This document shows, in pieces, positions 17,655 through 26,944 of a stretch of DNA of 64,000 nucleotides (positions are counted from its first letter, which is position 1; every line of letters starts with the position of its first letter). Source of the stretch: CBDCWT01 sp965223305 (lineage in GTDB: Bacteria > Planctomycetota > Planctomycetia > Pirellulales > Pirellulaceae); contig CBDCWT010000003.1 of the NCBI GenBank assembly GCA_965223305.1, forward strand, positions 1-64,000, in the 5' to 3' direction. A program made the translations under genes and the position numbers. Below the pieces are notes generated by a model. The model had not been told where the DNA came from. It saw only the letters and a program-made list of their open reading frames with translations, and searched no databases.

Positions 17655-18734
17655 GTGACCAGTTCGAGCTCAAGTCCCGTGAACACAGCGGCCGACATTC
17701 GCCAGGCAGTTGCAGCCGTTCCGCGCGTGCGGCTGGCGCATCTGCCGACTCCACTGGAGGAATTGCCCCGCTTCTCCCGGCAACTCGGTGGGCCCTCGGT
17801 CTTCATCAAGCGCGACGATTGTACCGGATTGGCCTTCGGTGGCAACAAAACGCGGCACAACGAGTTCCTACTCGCCGATGCCGTCGACGATGGCGCCGAT
17901 CTGTTGGTCTGGGGAGCCGGAGTGCAATCCAACAACTGCCGCCAAACAGTCGCGTCGTGCGCCAAGCTGGGGCTCGACTGCCATCTGCTGCTCAGCCGCG
18001 GTCACCACGGGGAAGAAGTTCAGGGCAACTTGTTGCTCGACTATCTGCTGGGGGCAAGCTATGAGTTCGTTGACGAGTCCGTCGGCCCGGAGCTCGACGC
18101 GCGGATCAGCGCGGTGGCGGATCGTTTTCGCAAACAGGGTCGCAAGGTCTACAACTGGGACCGCGACCGCGTGCGACCCAGAGCGGCGCTGGGTTATGTG
18201 TTGTGTATGCTGGAGATCGCCGAGCAACTGGCCGAACTACAGGTTCAACCGGCGGCGATCTACATTTGCTCGGCTGGCTCGACCGGCGCCGGGCTTGTGC
18301 TGGGCAAACACGCCCTCGGACTGGACGTTCCCATCCACCATGTTCTACCCATCCACTGGCCGTGGGATGAACAGCAAGACATGGCCGAGCTCGCTAACCA
18401 AGCCGCCGCACTCTTAGGATGGACCTGCCGACTCGAGCCAGCGGACTTCAAGGTCGAGCCGGCCTATGTCGGCACCGGCTACGGCATCGCCACACCAGCC
18501 TGCGGCGAGGCAATCTCCCTACTGGCACGCACCGAAGGCATCCTGCTGGATCCGAGCTACACCGGCAAGGCCATGGCCGGACTGATCGACCACGTCCGAA
18601 ATGGACTCTACGGCCCAGACCAAGCAGTCGTGTTCGTCCACACTGGTGGAACCCCCGCACTCTTCGCCCACCGCGACGAACTGCTGGAGCTGATTCCGGC
18701 GAAGGCAGCACCCGCGGGAGAGGGACCGGGGTAG
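17655..18734 (+). CDS. PLP-dependent D-cysteine desulfhydrase / ACC deaminase family enzyme
   Basis: Fold-type II PLP enzyme acting on small amino acids: D-cysteine desulfhydration or aminocyclopropane-carboxylate deamination are the known family activities. 359 aa. The PLP-lysine segment is VFIKRDDCTGLAFGGNKTRH (Lys of GGNKTR), followed by the QSNNCRQT block and the phosphate-binding SAGSTGAG. VFVHTGGTPALFAHRDELLE closes the domain. GTG start with GGAG ten bases upstream. The substrate cannot be decided between the two known activities. Confidence 0.85.
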   Translation: MTSSSSSPVNTAADIRQAVAAVPRVRLAHLPTPLEELPRFSRQLGGPSVFIKRDDCTGLAFGGNKTRHNEFLLADAVDDGADLLVWGAGVQSNNCRQTVASCAKLGLDCHLLLSRGHHGEEVQGNLLLDYLLGASYEFVDESVGPELDARISAVADRFRKQGRKVYNWDRDRVRPRAALGYVLCMLEIAEQLAELQVQPAAIYICSAGSTGAGLVLGKHALGLDVPIHHVLPIHWPWDEQQDMAELANQAAALLGWTCRLEPADFKVEPAYVGTGYGIATPACGEAISLLARTEGILLDPSYTGKAMAGLIDHVRNGLYGPDQAVVFVHTGGTPALFAHRDELLELIPAKAAPAGEGPG

Positions 18735-18828
18735 CTAACCTCGAAATTCTCGCTCACGGCGCCAGTCCTTGGGGTTCTTGTCTCTGCATCCGCTCTAGCC
18801 CTTGCCGAATTCGGTAGTTATCGTAGAG

Positions 18829-18884
18829 GTCTCATCACGCGGAGCGTGATGGCTACGTAGCCGTCACGCTCCGCGTGACGAGAC
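18829..18884. repeat. 56-bp near-perfect palindrome
   Basis: Arms GTCTCATCACGCGGAGCGTG and its complement meet at GGCTACGTAGCC with essentially no loop. It lies about 95 bases after the end of the desulfhydrase-like gene, in a 390-base spacer. A structured RNA end or a REP-type element are both possible; I recognise the arm as a recurrent planctomycete intergenic motif. Confidence 0.75.
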
Positions 18885-19004
18885 CCTCGTGTGTGCGCTC
18901 TTGTCAGTTAGTGGCCGATTGTCGAATCTAGGCCTGTTTTCCACACGAATCCGCGGTGGAAGGGAAGGCAGGGGCCAAAGGGATGTAAACCTTGTTGATT
19001 GTGT

Positions 19005-19114
19005 GTAGCCGAAACTCGCCAGAGTGTGGGCTTGCCGAACTCGCCACTGTGTAGCCGAAACTCGCCAGAGTTTGGTGGCGTGCCAAACTGCCAAACTCTG
19101 GCGAGTTCGGCTAC
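19005..19114. repeat. Cluster of GTAGCCGAACTCGCC inverted repeats
   Basis: Two direct copies of GTAGCCGAAACTCGCCAGAG (19005 and ~19051) face one inverted copy (CTCTGGCGAGTTCGGCTAC) ending at 19114. The same motif occurs at 15956-16019 and at 38764-38785. These are REP-like palindromes lying just past the stop of the LRR gene. Confidence 0.7.
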
Positions 19115-19124
19115 AGGAATCCTG

Positions 19125-20168
19125 TTATTTGTTTACCTGGATGTTCGGCCGCGACTCGCGCAGTTTCGTCAGCCCCGCTTCGCTGACCTCTGTGTCCGCG
19201 ACATCCAGGACGCTCAAAGTTGTCACCGCGGCTAGTGACGACAATCCAGCGTCCGTTAGTTGTGTACCCTGCAAATCAAGCGTCGTGAGACTCGGACAGC
19301 CGGCCAAGTGCTCCAATCCGGCGTCGCCGATCGTCGAGTTGGCCAAGCTGAGCTGTTCTAGTTGGGTCAGATCCTTCAGGTATTCCAAGGCCGCGCCTGT
19401 GAGCTCCGTGTCCCGCATGTTGAGTGTGACAAGCCCGCTGATGCCGCCAATGTGCTGCAACGCAGCATCCGCAATCTTGGTTGCATCCAGAGTCAATGAG
19501 GTAAGGGCAGGGAGCTCGGCAAGGTACTTGATGCCTTCGCCCGTAACCTGCGTCCCTGCGAGCGACAATTCGGCCAATAGCTCCATTCCCTGCAGATGTT
19601 GCAGGCCGCTGTCGGTAATCGGAGTAGTGGAGAGATTCAGCTGTTGAATGCTCTTCAGCTGACTGAGTTTCTCCAACCCATCGTCCGAGACGTGTGTCCC
19701 GTCGAGGTGTAGCCAACAGAGCTTTTCCAGTCCGGAGAAATGCTCGAACCCCGTTCCGTCAATCTGCGTATTGCTGAGCACCAACCACTGTAGGTTGGAA
19801 AGCCCCTGTAGATTCTTGAGGCCTGCATCCGTGATCTGAGTCCCACCGAGCTGCAACCAACCGAGGTTCTCAAGCCCGCTTAGGTTCTCCGTGCCGGCGT
19901 CGCTAAGCGGTGTGTTGTCCAAAGTGACAGTGGTCAGGCTCTTGTGCTCGGCTAGTATCTTCAGCTCGTCGTCGCTGACCTCGGTGTCGCGCAAGTCGAC
20001 AGAAATAACTCGTCCATCTCGATGCACCTGCGCCGTGCCCCCAAGACTCTCGAACGGCGCAGCGGCGGTGGTTACGGGCGGGTTCGCCTGTCGGCGGCAA
20101 CCAGACAGGGCACTCGCAGCGGCTATCACGAAGCAGATCACCCACTTCCTCGCCGGGCCGCTTGTCAT
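19125..20168 (-). CDS. Leucine-rich-repeat lipoprotein
   Basis: 347-aa exported LRR protein. Lipoprotein signal at the N-terminus (CFVIAAASALSGC, lipid-modified Cys). Ten or so 24-residue repeats of the LRR type common in planctomycetes follow, with the pattern LxxLxLxxTxITDxGLxxL, for example LGWLQLGGTQITDAGLKNL and LTTLDLQGTQLTDAGLSSL. Likely a periplasmic or outer-envelope interaction module. The ATG overlaps the stop of the upstream oxidoreductase (ATGA), so the two are translated together. Confidence 0.85.
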   Translation of the reverse strand: MTSGPARKWVICFVIAAASALSGCRRQANPPVTTAAAPFESLGGTAQVHRDGRVISVDLRDTEVSDDELKILAEHKSLTTVTLDNTPLSDAGTENLSGLENLGWLQLGGTQITDAGLKNLQGLSNLQWLVLSNTQIDGTGFEHFSGLEKLCWLHLDGTHVSDDGLEKLSQLKSIQQLNLSTTPITDSGLQHLQGMELLAELSLAGTQVTGEGIKYLAELPALTSLTLDATKIADAALQHIGGISGLVTLNMRDTELTGAALEYLKDLTQLEQLSLANSTIGDAGLEHLAGCPSLTTLDLQGTQLTDAGLSSLAAVTTLSVLDVADTEVSEAGLTKLRESRPNIQVNK

Positions 20169-21355
20169 TTGATCTCTCCAAGTTTAATCGGGCTGCGGTT
20201 CTTGTCCGACTCGACAACGGCGGCGAGGACACGTTGAACCTGATAGGCATCAGAGAAATCTGCCAGCGGCACAATCGGTTCGTTTCCGCCAAGTACGTGG
20301 AAGATGTCAGCCGCCTGATTGATAAAACTGTGCTCGTAGCCGAGGATGTGGGCCACCGGCCACCAAGCTGCAGCGTACGGATGTCCCGCGTTGCCGTTGG
20401 TCACGTTGATCGTCGACCACCCTTGCACCTCCTCAGGCAGCGTCGCGTCGAACCAGTCCAACTCGTTCATTCGCTCGAAGTTGAAACGAATCGCTCCCCG
20501 ATCTCCGTGGATCTCCAACCGGTTGGCGTTCTTGTAGCCGGTCGACAGTCGTGTCGCCTCGAACGTGGCCACTGCGCCACTCGCCATCCGGGCCACGAAC
20601 AGCACGATGTCGTCAACCGTGCTGGCTCCTTTCCGCTGGCTGGTCGCCGCCCCTCGACCCGAAATCTCTCCTCCACCCGACTCGAGAATCACGCGTTCCT
20701 TCACGACTGTCTCAAGTGTCGCACCCAGCACCTCACCAACCTCGTCGCCAGTGATGAAGCGAGCCGTATCGATCGTGTGGGCGCAGAGATCGCCTAACGC
20801 GCCGCTGCCCGCCACCTCGCCGTCGAAACGCCACATCAGCGGTGTCTCTGGCCCAGCCCAGTCCTGCAAATAGCAGCCGCGAATCTGGTAGATGCGGCCG
20901 AGCTTGCCGGCACGACATAGCTGATGGGCCAGTGCCACGGCGGGGCAGCGCCGATAGTTGTACCAAACAAAGGTCTTGCCGGTCGCCTTCTCCGCCGCCT
21001 CGACCATCAGCCGCGCATTGGCCAGAGTGTTGGCCAACGGCTTCTCGCAAGCCACATCTTTGCCTGCCTCGAGCGCCGCCAACGTGTGCTCGGCGTGCAC
21101 GTTGTTGGGTGTCACCACATCCACCAACGCCACTTCCGAATCGCACACGGCGGAGCGCCAATCGGTGCTCGCGTGCTGCCAGCCCCATCGCTCGGCAAAA
21201 GCCTTGGTCTCTGCCTGGTCGCGGGCAGCAACCGTGTGCATCCCGACTTCGACTGGAAGGTCAAAGAACTTTTCAACTTTCAAGTAGGCGTTGGAATGTG
21301 CGCGGCCCATGAACTTCGTTCCGACCAGCGCGACGTTGATCTTTTCACGGGACAT
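20165..21355 (-). CDS. Gfo/Idh/MocA family oxidoreductase 1
   Basis: NAD(P)-dependent sugar or inositol-type dehydrogenase, 396 aa. N-terminal Rossmann fold with INVALVGTKFMGRAHSNAYL; the family EKP motif appears as ACEKPLANTLANARLMVEAA; the central block WYNYRRCPAVALAHQL and DLCAHTIDTARFITGDEV (the D-x-x-x-H-x-x-D catalytic pattern) follow. No signal peptide, so cytoplasmic. It is followed with overlap by the LRR lipoprotein and preceded by a second family member 70 bases away. Confidence 0.88.
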   Translation of the reverse strand: MSREKINVALVGTKFMGRAHSNAYLKVEKFFDLPVEVGMHTVAARDQAETKAFAERWGWQHASTDWRSAVCDSEVALVDVVTPNNVHAEHTLAALEAGKDVACEKPLANTLANARLMVEAAEKATGKTFVWYNYRRCPAVALAHQLCRAGKLGRIYQIRGCYLQDWAGPETPLMWRFDGEVAGSGALGDLCAHTIDTARFITGDEVGEVLGATLETVVKERVILESGGGEISGRGAATSQRKGASTVDDIVLFVARMASGAVATFEATRLSTGYKNANRLEIHGDRGAIRFNFERMNELDWFDATLPEEVQGWSTINVTNGNAGHPYAAAWWPVAHILGYEHSFINQAADIFHVLGGNEPIVPLADFSDAYQVQRVLAAVVESDKNRSPIKLGEIK

Positions 21356-21425
21356 GTTGTTTGCTCACTCCCCTCAACTGAACCCTCTTCGACAGCCAGG
21401 CTTATGAAATCGAGAACGGGGCCAA

Positions 21426-22583
21426 CTAGTAGGTCACGTCTACCCACAATTGCTGCCGGTGACTCTCGAGTACCGCCTCGCAGATGGCAACCTCCTTGTG
21501 TCCATCCTCAAACGTACTCCAGTCCGGATCGTCCGGCATGCTGCCTTTGGCAACCGCACGGTAGACATTGCGGAACAGGTTCTTGGGACCGTCCGGATAG
21601 GCTTCGGGATGACCACCGGGATAGTGCGCGTATTCACGCGCCGCCTCGTGCAATAAAGATGGATCTTTGACCAAGATCTCGTTCGCCTTCTCACGATAAC
21701 CTACCCACATCTCGTTCGGCTTCTCCTGATCCCAGGAAAGCGCCCGATTCGACCCGTCGATTTCAAAATACAGCCGATTCTTGCGCCCGGCTGACACCTG
21801 ACTGACTGTGAACACACCGTGAGCTCCATTGGAAAGCTCAAACAACACCGATGCGTAGTCCTCGGTGTCGATCGGCTGTGGCTCGTAGTCCTCCGGCGAA
21901 AGTACTTTTCCAGCGTAGGTCTCCAACTCCCGCTTGGGCTTCATCCGGGTTTTGTGGACAGTCCGCAAATCCGCAAAAACTTTGGTGATGGTCAGCCCTG
22001 TGATGAACTGAAGCAAGTCGCACCAGTGGCTGCCGATGTCGGCAATCGCCCGACTATCTCCGGACAACTCGGGAACGAGCCGCCAATTCCAGTCAGTCTC
22101 CAGAAATAGCCAATCCTGCAGATACGAGCCATGCAGGGCGAAGATCTCGCCGACTTCACCCGCCTTGACCATCTCTCGAGCGTGCTGCACCAGCGGGTAG
22201 AACCGGTAGTTGAAGTCTACTGCATGGATCTTTCCGGAATCTCTGGCCAGCTTGACCAACTCGCGACTCTCAGCGGTTGTCATCGCCAGCGGCTTTTCGC
22301 TGATCACGTGCTTGCCGGCAGCAAGAATGTCCTTGTTCACTTGGAAGTGAACGTGGTTCGGAGTGCAGTTGTGGATGACCTGAATCTCCGAGTCGGCCAA
22401 CATCTGTTGGTAGTCACCGTACCCCTTAGGAATCGACAACGCTGCGGCCTTGGCTTGCGCTAACTCGTCGTTGGCCTCGGCAACTGCCACAAACTCGACA
22501 TTGCCCAACCGCCGAGCTGCTTCGACATGAGCCGGACCAATGAAGCCGGTCCCGATGATGCCGGCCGGGATCTTCGCTGCCAT
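21426..22583 (-). CDS. Gfo/Idh/MocA family oxidoreductase 2
   Basis: 385-aa paralogue of the next gene. Rossmann motif PAGIIGTGFIGPAHVEAARR, EKP motif in HVISEKPLAMTTAESRELVK, a NYRFYPLVQHAREMV block and ADIGSHWCDLLQFITGL with the catalytic His. The long C-terminal part (ending SHRQQLWVDVTY) suits this family. Probably co-transcribed with oxidoreductase 1, suggesting two steps on one sugar or cyclitol route; the substrate is not readable. Confidence 0.88.
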   Translation of the reverse strand: MAAKIPAGIIGTGFIGPAHVEAARRLGNVEFVAVAEANDELAQAKAAALSIPKGYGDYQQMLADSEIQVIHNCTPNHVHFQVNKDILAAGKHVISEKPLAMTTAESRELVKLARDSGKIHAVDFNYRFYPLVQHAREMVKAGEVGEIFALHGSYLQDWLFLETDWNWRLVPELSGDSRAIADIGSHWCDLLQFITGLTITKVFADLRTVHKTRMKPKRELETYAGKVLSPEDYEPQPIDTEDYASVLFELSNGAHGVFTVSQVSAGRKNRLYFEIDGSNRALSWDQEKPNEMWVGYREKANEILVKDPSLLHEAAREYAHYPGGHPEAYPDGPKNLFRNVYRAVAKGSMPDDPDWSTFEDGHKEVAICEAVLESHRQQLWVDVTY

Positions 22584-22890
22584 ACAAGACTTCCTTCCAA
22601 ATTGTCGCGTAAGAGGTTAACGAGAACTCGTGTATTTTGGGCTTACGATTTCAGGACTTCGTGAATACAGGATTCTGAGCCGTGCTGTAAGACTCGCCGC
22701 TTCCCTGGCCAAAGTCGAAGGTACGTGGCCGGGTCGCGTAGGTTGCCGGCTCGCGGGGAGACTCCGAGCTGCGTCCAGACGCAGCTTGAGCCCGGATTTT
22801 AGCGACCCACGGGGGCCAAAGGTAGACGGGAGGCCAGAGATCGAATCCCAGCTCGCCTCCTCCGGCTCGTTGCCGCGGCAGACGGGGTTC
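22584..22890. other. Intergenic region with one hairpin
   Basis: Upstream region of oxidoreductase 2. A GAGCTGCGTC-CA-GACGCAGCTT hairpin lies at 22766-22787. A GATCGAATCCC string near 22834 resembles a tRNA T-arm but no matching acceptor or D-arm was found. No ORF that looks genuine. Confidence 0.5.
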
Positions 22891-23046
22891 TAGCAGCCTG
22901 TTGGTTTTCTCGACGCGCCTGCCGCATCACAGGGATGTGATGCCAAATCAGCGACGTAAGTCGTTGACTTGCGAGCCGCCAAGAACTCTGTTCTGAGCTT
23001 GGTGAGGTTGAAAAACGCCAGGACGGTGTTTTTCAACAGGCAGCTA
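22891..23046 (+). repeat. 156-bp terminal-inverted-repeat element, family B, copy 1
   Basis: Ends are inverted repeats, TAGCAGCCTGTTG on the left and TAGCTGCCTGTTG reading in from the right. An inverted copy of the same length lies at 28123-28278. Inside are a CATCACAGGGATGTGATG palindrome and a GTTGAAAAACGCC hairpin next to the right end. The right-hand TAG is the stop codon of the metallophosphoesterase gene. Non-coding and MITE-like. Confidence 0.85.
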
Positions 23047-23925
23047 ATACCCGATCGACGTGGTCACCCCATCCTCATCGCGCCGGCCGGCAATTGCACG
23101 CAACGTCAGCGAGAAACCAGCTCGCGTGAATCGTGCCTGAACCCACCCCACCGGCTGGTCGTCGGCGAAGTTGTACCCGACCGCCGGTAGATTGACCAGG
23201 TGAACGTGCTTCCGCTTGTCGAAGGAGTAACGATGCGAGTGCCCATAGAAGATCGCCTTCACCTTGTGATGGGGTGCAATGATCTGGAACAGGCGGTCGA
23301 CGTCCAGTAGGTCGCCGTCACCGTCGCCCAGCGTGTGATGTAAGAACAAGACGTGCGGCCTTTCGTCAGAGTCGGCCAAAAACTTGGACAACCAAGTTCG
23401 TTGGTTTTTGCCCAGCAGGCCAGCCACTCGGTTGACATACAGCAACGAGTCGAGCACCAAGATGCGAACACAGGGACGCTCGATGACCGCTACATACTTG
23501 CCGTCGACCGGAGTCTCTGCGGACTCGTCGGCGAACACGCTGAAGAAGTTTGCACGGTTGTCGTGGTTTCCTAGACCGACGTAGACTGGTGTCTGCTGGG
23601 CGACCGGGGAAAGCAAGTCTCGCAGTGCAGCGTAGTCCTCTTTTTCTCCAGTCAGCCGCGCGGCGTCACCATTGATGATCACGCTGTCCAGCCCCGCCGA
23701 TGCAACATCTGGAATGATCTGCTTCAGATTGTCGACCGGCCGGAACCCCCGATACTCGTTGGCAGCGTCAGCCGGGATATGAGTGTCCGAAAGCAAGCCC
23801 ACATCGACGACGTCGGCCGGCGAAGTGTTACCTCGAGAAAGACCTGGCAGCGTTCCTATGACGGCACCCGCCATCGTCGCCAAGAACTCTTTGCGACTCA
23901 GTGGCTCATAAAACAATCCAGGCAT
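23044..23925 (-). CDS. Exported calcineurin-like metallophosphoesterase
   Basis: 293-aa metal-dependent phosphoesterase with a Tat/Sec-type leader (SRKEFLATMAGAVIGTLPG). The full metallophosphoesterase motif set is present: DTHIPAD (D-x-H), INGDAARLTGE (GD), YVGLGNHDNRANFF (GNHD), LFLHHTLGDG and FYGHSHRYSF (GHSH). Target could be a phosphodiester or nucleotide in the periplasm. The last codon is supplied by the TAG at the end of repeat element B1, so the native C-terminus may have been slightly different before insertion. Confidence 0.85.
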   Translation of the reverse strand: MPGLFYEPLSRKEFLATMAGAVIGTLPGLSRGNTSPADVVDVGLLSDTHIPADAANEYRGFRPVDNLKQIIPDVASAGLDSVIINGDAARLTGEKEDYAALRDLLSPVAQQTPVYVGLGNHDNRANFFSVFADESAETPVDGKYVAVIERPCVRILVLDSLLYVNRVAGLLGKNQRTWLSKFLADSDERPHVLFLHHTLGDGDGDLLDVDRLFQIIAPHHKVKAIFYGHSHRYSFDKRKHVHLVNLPAVGYNFADDQPVGWVQARFTRAGFSLTLRAIAGRRDEDGVTTSIGY

Positions 23926-24093
23926 AACAAACCTCCGGATTAATCGACCGTGCCCAGAGGGCGTGGCGTGAGGAACGACCCATCAAGAGACAGGCCGTCA
24001 TGCCGCGACAATCGTCCCCTCATCCTGCGCTATACTCGCCGCGCGAGGCAGGGAAGGGAACGGAATTCGGCAGCCTATTGGTTCATAAGCGCC

Positions 24094-25176
24094 TTAGGCC
24101 AGCATCTTGCAGACCAGGTCGCCAACCTCTGTCGTGCTATGTCCCATCTTGCCTGCCGCTTGGCTCTTCATCTTGGTGCCGGTCACCTGCTGCACAGCCT
24201 GCAAAACATCCGCGCCTGCCGCCTCATGGCCCGCGTGCTCAAGCAGCATCGACATGGCACTGATCGCGGCGATGGGGTTAATCACGTTTTGCCCAGTGTA
24301 TTTTGGTGCACTCCCGCCCATCGGCTCATACATGCTCGTACCACCGGGATCGGGATTTAAATTGCCACCCGCGGCGACGCCCATACCACCCTGAATCATG
24401 GCTCCCAAATCGGTGATGATATCACCGAACATGTTGGTGGTCACAATGACATCGTAGTACTCCGGGTTCTTCACCATCCACATACAACAAGCGTCGACGT
24501 GATTGTAATCAGCTTCGACGTCGGGAAATTCCGTGGCGACCTCTTGGAACGTGCGCCACCAAAGATCGTGGCCGTAGGTCAGCACGTTCGTCTTGGCGAC
24601 CAGCGTCAGCCGCCTGCCGCTAGGGTTGTTTCGCTTGCGCGTGTATTCGAACGCCCAGCGGATGCAGCGTTCGCATCCTTTGCGGGTATAGACCGCGGCT
24701 TGTGTGGCGACTTCGTCGGCGGTTCCCTTTTTTAGAAAACCACCCACGCCGCAATAGAGATCCTCGGTGTTCTCCCGCACCACTACAAAGTCAATGTCGT
24801 CCGGGCCCTTTCCGGCCAATGGCGTTTCGACACCGGGATAGAGTTTCACCGGGCGGAGGTTGATGTACTGATCCAACTGGAATCGGAGTTCCAACAGCAG
24901 CCCCTTCTCTAAAACCCCCGGTGCGACATCGGGGTGGCCCACGGCTCCCAAATAGATGGCATCGTAATCTCCTCTCAGCTCCTGCACGGCGCCTTCGGGA
25001 AGGATTACGCCTGTCTTGAGATACCTCTCGCCGCCGAAGTCGAGATGATTCGTTTCGTACTGAATGCCGTGCTTGGCCGCTACCGCATCCAACACCTTGA
25101 GCGCTTCGGCGGTCACTTCTGGTCCGGTTCCATCGCCGCCGATCACGGCGATACGCAGCTTGCTGTTCTGGGGCAC
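24094..25176 (-). CDS. leuB: 3-isopropylmalate dehydrogenase (isocitrate/isopropylmalate family)
   Basis: Oxidative decarboxylation of 3-isopropylmalate to 2-oxoisocaproate in leucine synthesis. 360 aa. Visible family blocks: IAVIGGDGTGPEVTAEALKV, LRFQLDQYINLRPVKLYPGV, VVVRENTEDLYCGVG, the metal-binding DVIVTTNMFGDIITDLGAMI, and GGSAPKYTGQNVINPIAAIS. The substrate loop RENTEDLY differs from the RELTGGIY of classical LeuB, so a related activity (tartrate or homoisocitrate) cannot be excluded; planctomycete proteins of this type are normally called LeuB, and leuA lies 5.4 kb away. Confidence 0.82.
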   Translation of the reverse strand: MPQNSKLRIAVIGGDGTGPEVTAEALKVLDAVAAKHGIQYETNHLDFGGERYLKTGVILPEGAVQELRGDYDAIYLGAVGHPDVAPGVLEKGLLLELRFQLDQYINLRPVKLYPGVETPLAGKGPDDIDFVVVRENTEDLYCGVGGFLKKGTADEVATQAAVYTRKGCERCIRWAFEYTRKRNNPSGRRLTLVAKTNVLTYGHDLWWRTFQEVATEFPDVEADYNHVDACCMWMVKNPEYYDVIVTTNMFGDIITDLGAMIQGGMGVAAGGNLNPDPGGTSMYEPMGGSAPKYTGQNVINPIAAISAMSMLLEHAGHEAAGADVLQAVQQVTGTKMKSQAAGKMGHSTTEVGDLVCKMLA

Positions 25177-25306
25177 GTCTCGGGGTCCCTCACATGAGGC
25201 AGGTGAGTGTAGCGTTAGTCAGCCCGCACCGACGACTCACCAAAGAGCTGCCGAGTCATCGCGTCAGCTGAAGCCCGCGTCGCAGAACCAAGCGCGCGGC
25301 GTCCGG

Positions 25307-25615
25307 TCAGTTCTGGCTGAAGCCGAGCTGAATTGCCGCTTCGCGTCCAACAGGGTTCTGCATGAACTTGCGATAGCAGGCGGGGCACAGGTCGTATCTA
25401 CGATGCTGATAGATGTCGTCGCCGACGAGATCGCTTTCTTCGTCCTCGATGCGTTCGAGAATCTCGTGAACCTCAAGCAAGTGATCGTGATCGTCGGGGT
25501 CGTCGTCCATCTCGAGCGAACCCATGATCGCTTGCACTTCCAAACGGACGACGTAACGAACGTCATCCTCGGGATCGATCACTCGCTTGCAGCGGTCGCA
25601 CGCGTAATGGATCAT
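25307..25615 (-). CDS. Zinc-ribbon protein, 102 aa
   Basis: Two CxxC knuckles, CDRCKR at residues 6-9 and CPACYRKF at ~77-80, bracket a very acidic middle (SLEMDDDPDDHDHLLE). The arrangement indicates one structural zinc site. A small protein type I associate with planctomycetes; no function known to me. Starts at ATG 25615, with the leuB gene 130 bases downstream. Confidence 0.75.
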   Translation of the reverse strand: MIHYACDRCKRVIDPEDDVRYVVRLEVQAIMGSLEMDDDPDDHDHLLEVHEILERIEDEESDLVGDDIYQHRRYDLCPACYRKFMQNPVGREAAIQLGFSQN

Positions 25616-26020
25616 CCTGTCGCCTTTCCGGTGGTTGGCGAGCCCTCGCGGGCGCCGTGAATAACGCGGTAGATCCGGATTGCTGGAATCCGATCGAACC
25701 CGGATCGGGTGGCCGGTCGCGTGCCACTGGCTTCATCCTAATGCTAAGTGTTTGGCCTGAGCAAGGTGATTCTCGCTGAAAAAATGCGGGGCCGGCAGCC
25801 TTCGAAACTGACTGGCCCACGCCCCGCCCCGTGGTTAGAATGAGATGCTAAGCGGTGCGCTCGCCAGAAATCGGCCCTCTTCGCGATCTTGGCAGTTGCC
25901 CCCACCAAACGTCGCCCGGATCGCGACGGAATCGGCGGCCGCCCTGATCGACGCGGACGCTTGCAGTGCTGCGCGGTGGCGTGGACGGCCACGCGACGCG
26001 CCAACTCCCGGAGACTCGCG
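25616..26020. other. Divergent intergenic region
   Basis: Spacer between the zinc-ribbon gene and the HNH gene. It should hold both promoters; I see no convincing -35/-10 pair, palindrome or small ORF. Confidence 0.4.
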
Positions 26021-26656
26021 ATGGGTCAAGCGGAACGAGGACGGGTGCTGAACTCCAGCGTGCTCGTACTCAACCGCCATTTCGCCGCTGTGCGAGTCGT
26101 CACAGCTCGACGCGCATTTGTGCTTCTCTTCCGTGATACAGCCGAAGTCATTGACATCGAAGAAGGGCAGTTCAGCAACTATGATTTCGAAAGCTGGTGC
26201 GAGCTAAGCCAGCTCCGAGGCGCAGAGCGAGATTATCGAGACGACTGGGTGCGGGCGGTCTCGTTCGAGATCCAGGTTCCACGAGTCATCCGGCTGGTTC
26301 GCTTCGATCGGCAGCACATCACGTCACTCAGGATGAATCGCCGTAACCTGCTGGCTCGCGACGGCCACCGCTGCCAGTACTGTGGGAAGAATCTCCCAGC
26401 GAGCCAACTTAGTCTCGACCACGTCATGCCCCGCAGCCGCGGAGGGCTGACAACGTGGGAAAACGTCGTCGCTTCTTGTGTCCGCTGCAACACAAAAAAA
26501 GGCAGCCGGACACCGCAGGAAGCCCGCATGCGACTTATCAACAAGCCCGGCAAACCAGCACACAATCCCATGCTCGCACTCAAGTTGGGCAACCCCAAGT
26601 ACGAGAGCTGGAAGCCCTTCCTGCCCAAAGGAAGCTGGCTGGTTGATGTCAGCTAG
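26021..26656 (+). CDS. HNH endonuclease family protein
   Basis: 211-aa protein with a C-terminal HNH nuclease domain. First Cys pair in RDGHRCQYCGKNL, catalytic DH in LSLDHVMPRSRGG, Asn in TTWENVVASCVRCNTKKG with the second Cys pair. This zinc-stabilised ββα-metal fold matches the IscB-like/RACo 'HNH endonuclease' proteins common in planctomycetes and actinobacteria, whose role is unclear. Start at ATG 26021 with GGAG eight bases upstream; the longer open frame to 25889 lacks protein-like composition. Converges with the ferredoxin gene, 12 bases apart. Confidence 0.85.
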   Translation: MGQAERGRVLNSSVLVLNRHFAAVRVVTARRAFVLLFRDTAEVIDIEEGQFSNYDFESWCELSQLRGAERDYRDDWVRAVSFEIQVPRVIRLVRFDRQHITSLRMNRRNLLARDGHRCQYCGKNLPASQLSLDHVMPRSRGGLTTWENVVASCVRCNTKKGSRTPQEARMRLINKPGKPAHNPMLALKLGNPKYESWKPFLPKGSWLVDVS

Positions 26657-26668
26657 AGTCAAGCTGAC

Positions 26669-26944
26669 TTATTCACCCAAGGGATCCTTCTTCTCGGTGA
26701 GCACCGGACACTGGGGCGCGAGCTCTGCATTCAGCTCAGTGAAGGCGGCCCACTCCTCGGGCACATTGTCCTCGTGGAAGATAGCTTCCACCGGACACTC
26801 TGGCACGCAGGCCTCACAGTCGATGCACTCTTCGGGATGAATGTACAACATCTGCTCGCCCTCGTAGAAACACTCAACGGGGCAAACCACAACGCAATCT
26901 GTGTACTTGCACGCAAAGCAAGGTTGGGCAACGACGTGGGTCAT
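26669..26944 (-). CDS. fdxA: 7Fe ferredoxin
   Basis: 91-aa electron carrier with one [3Fe-4S] and one [4Fe-4S] cluster. Cys pattern: CFACKYTDCVVVCPVECF, then IDCEACVPECPVEAIF. Length, the acidic middle and the C-terminal extension match the FdxA type. ATG 26944 has a strong AAAGGAGAGG six bases upstream; the seven-residue longer start would put that site inside the gene. Partner enzymes cannot be inferred from the neighbours. Confidence 0.92.
   Translation of the reverse strand: MTHVVAQPCFACKYTDCVVVCPVECFYEGEQMLYIHPEECIDCEACVPECPVEAIFHEDNVPEEWAAFTELNAELAPQCPVLTEKKDPLGE

Noticed and set aside
22825..22865. tRNA-like T-arm (GATCGAATCCC)
   Set aside because: No complementary acceptor stem, D-arm or anticodon arm could be placed within the needed distance.
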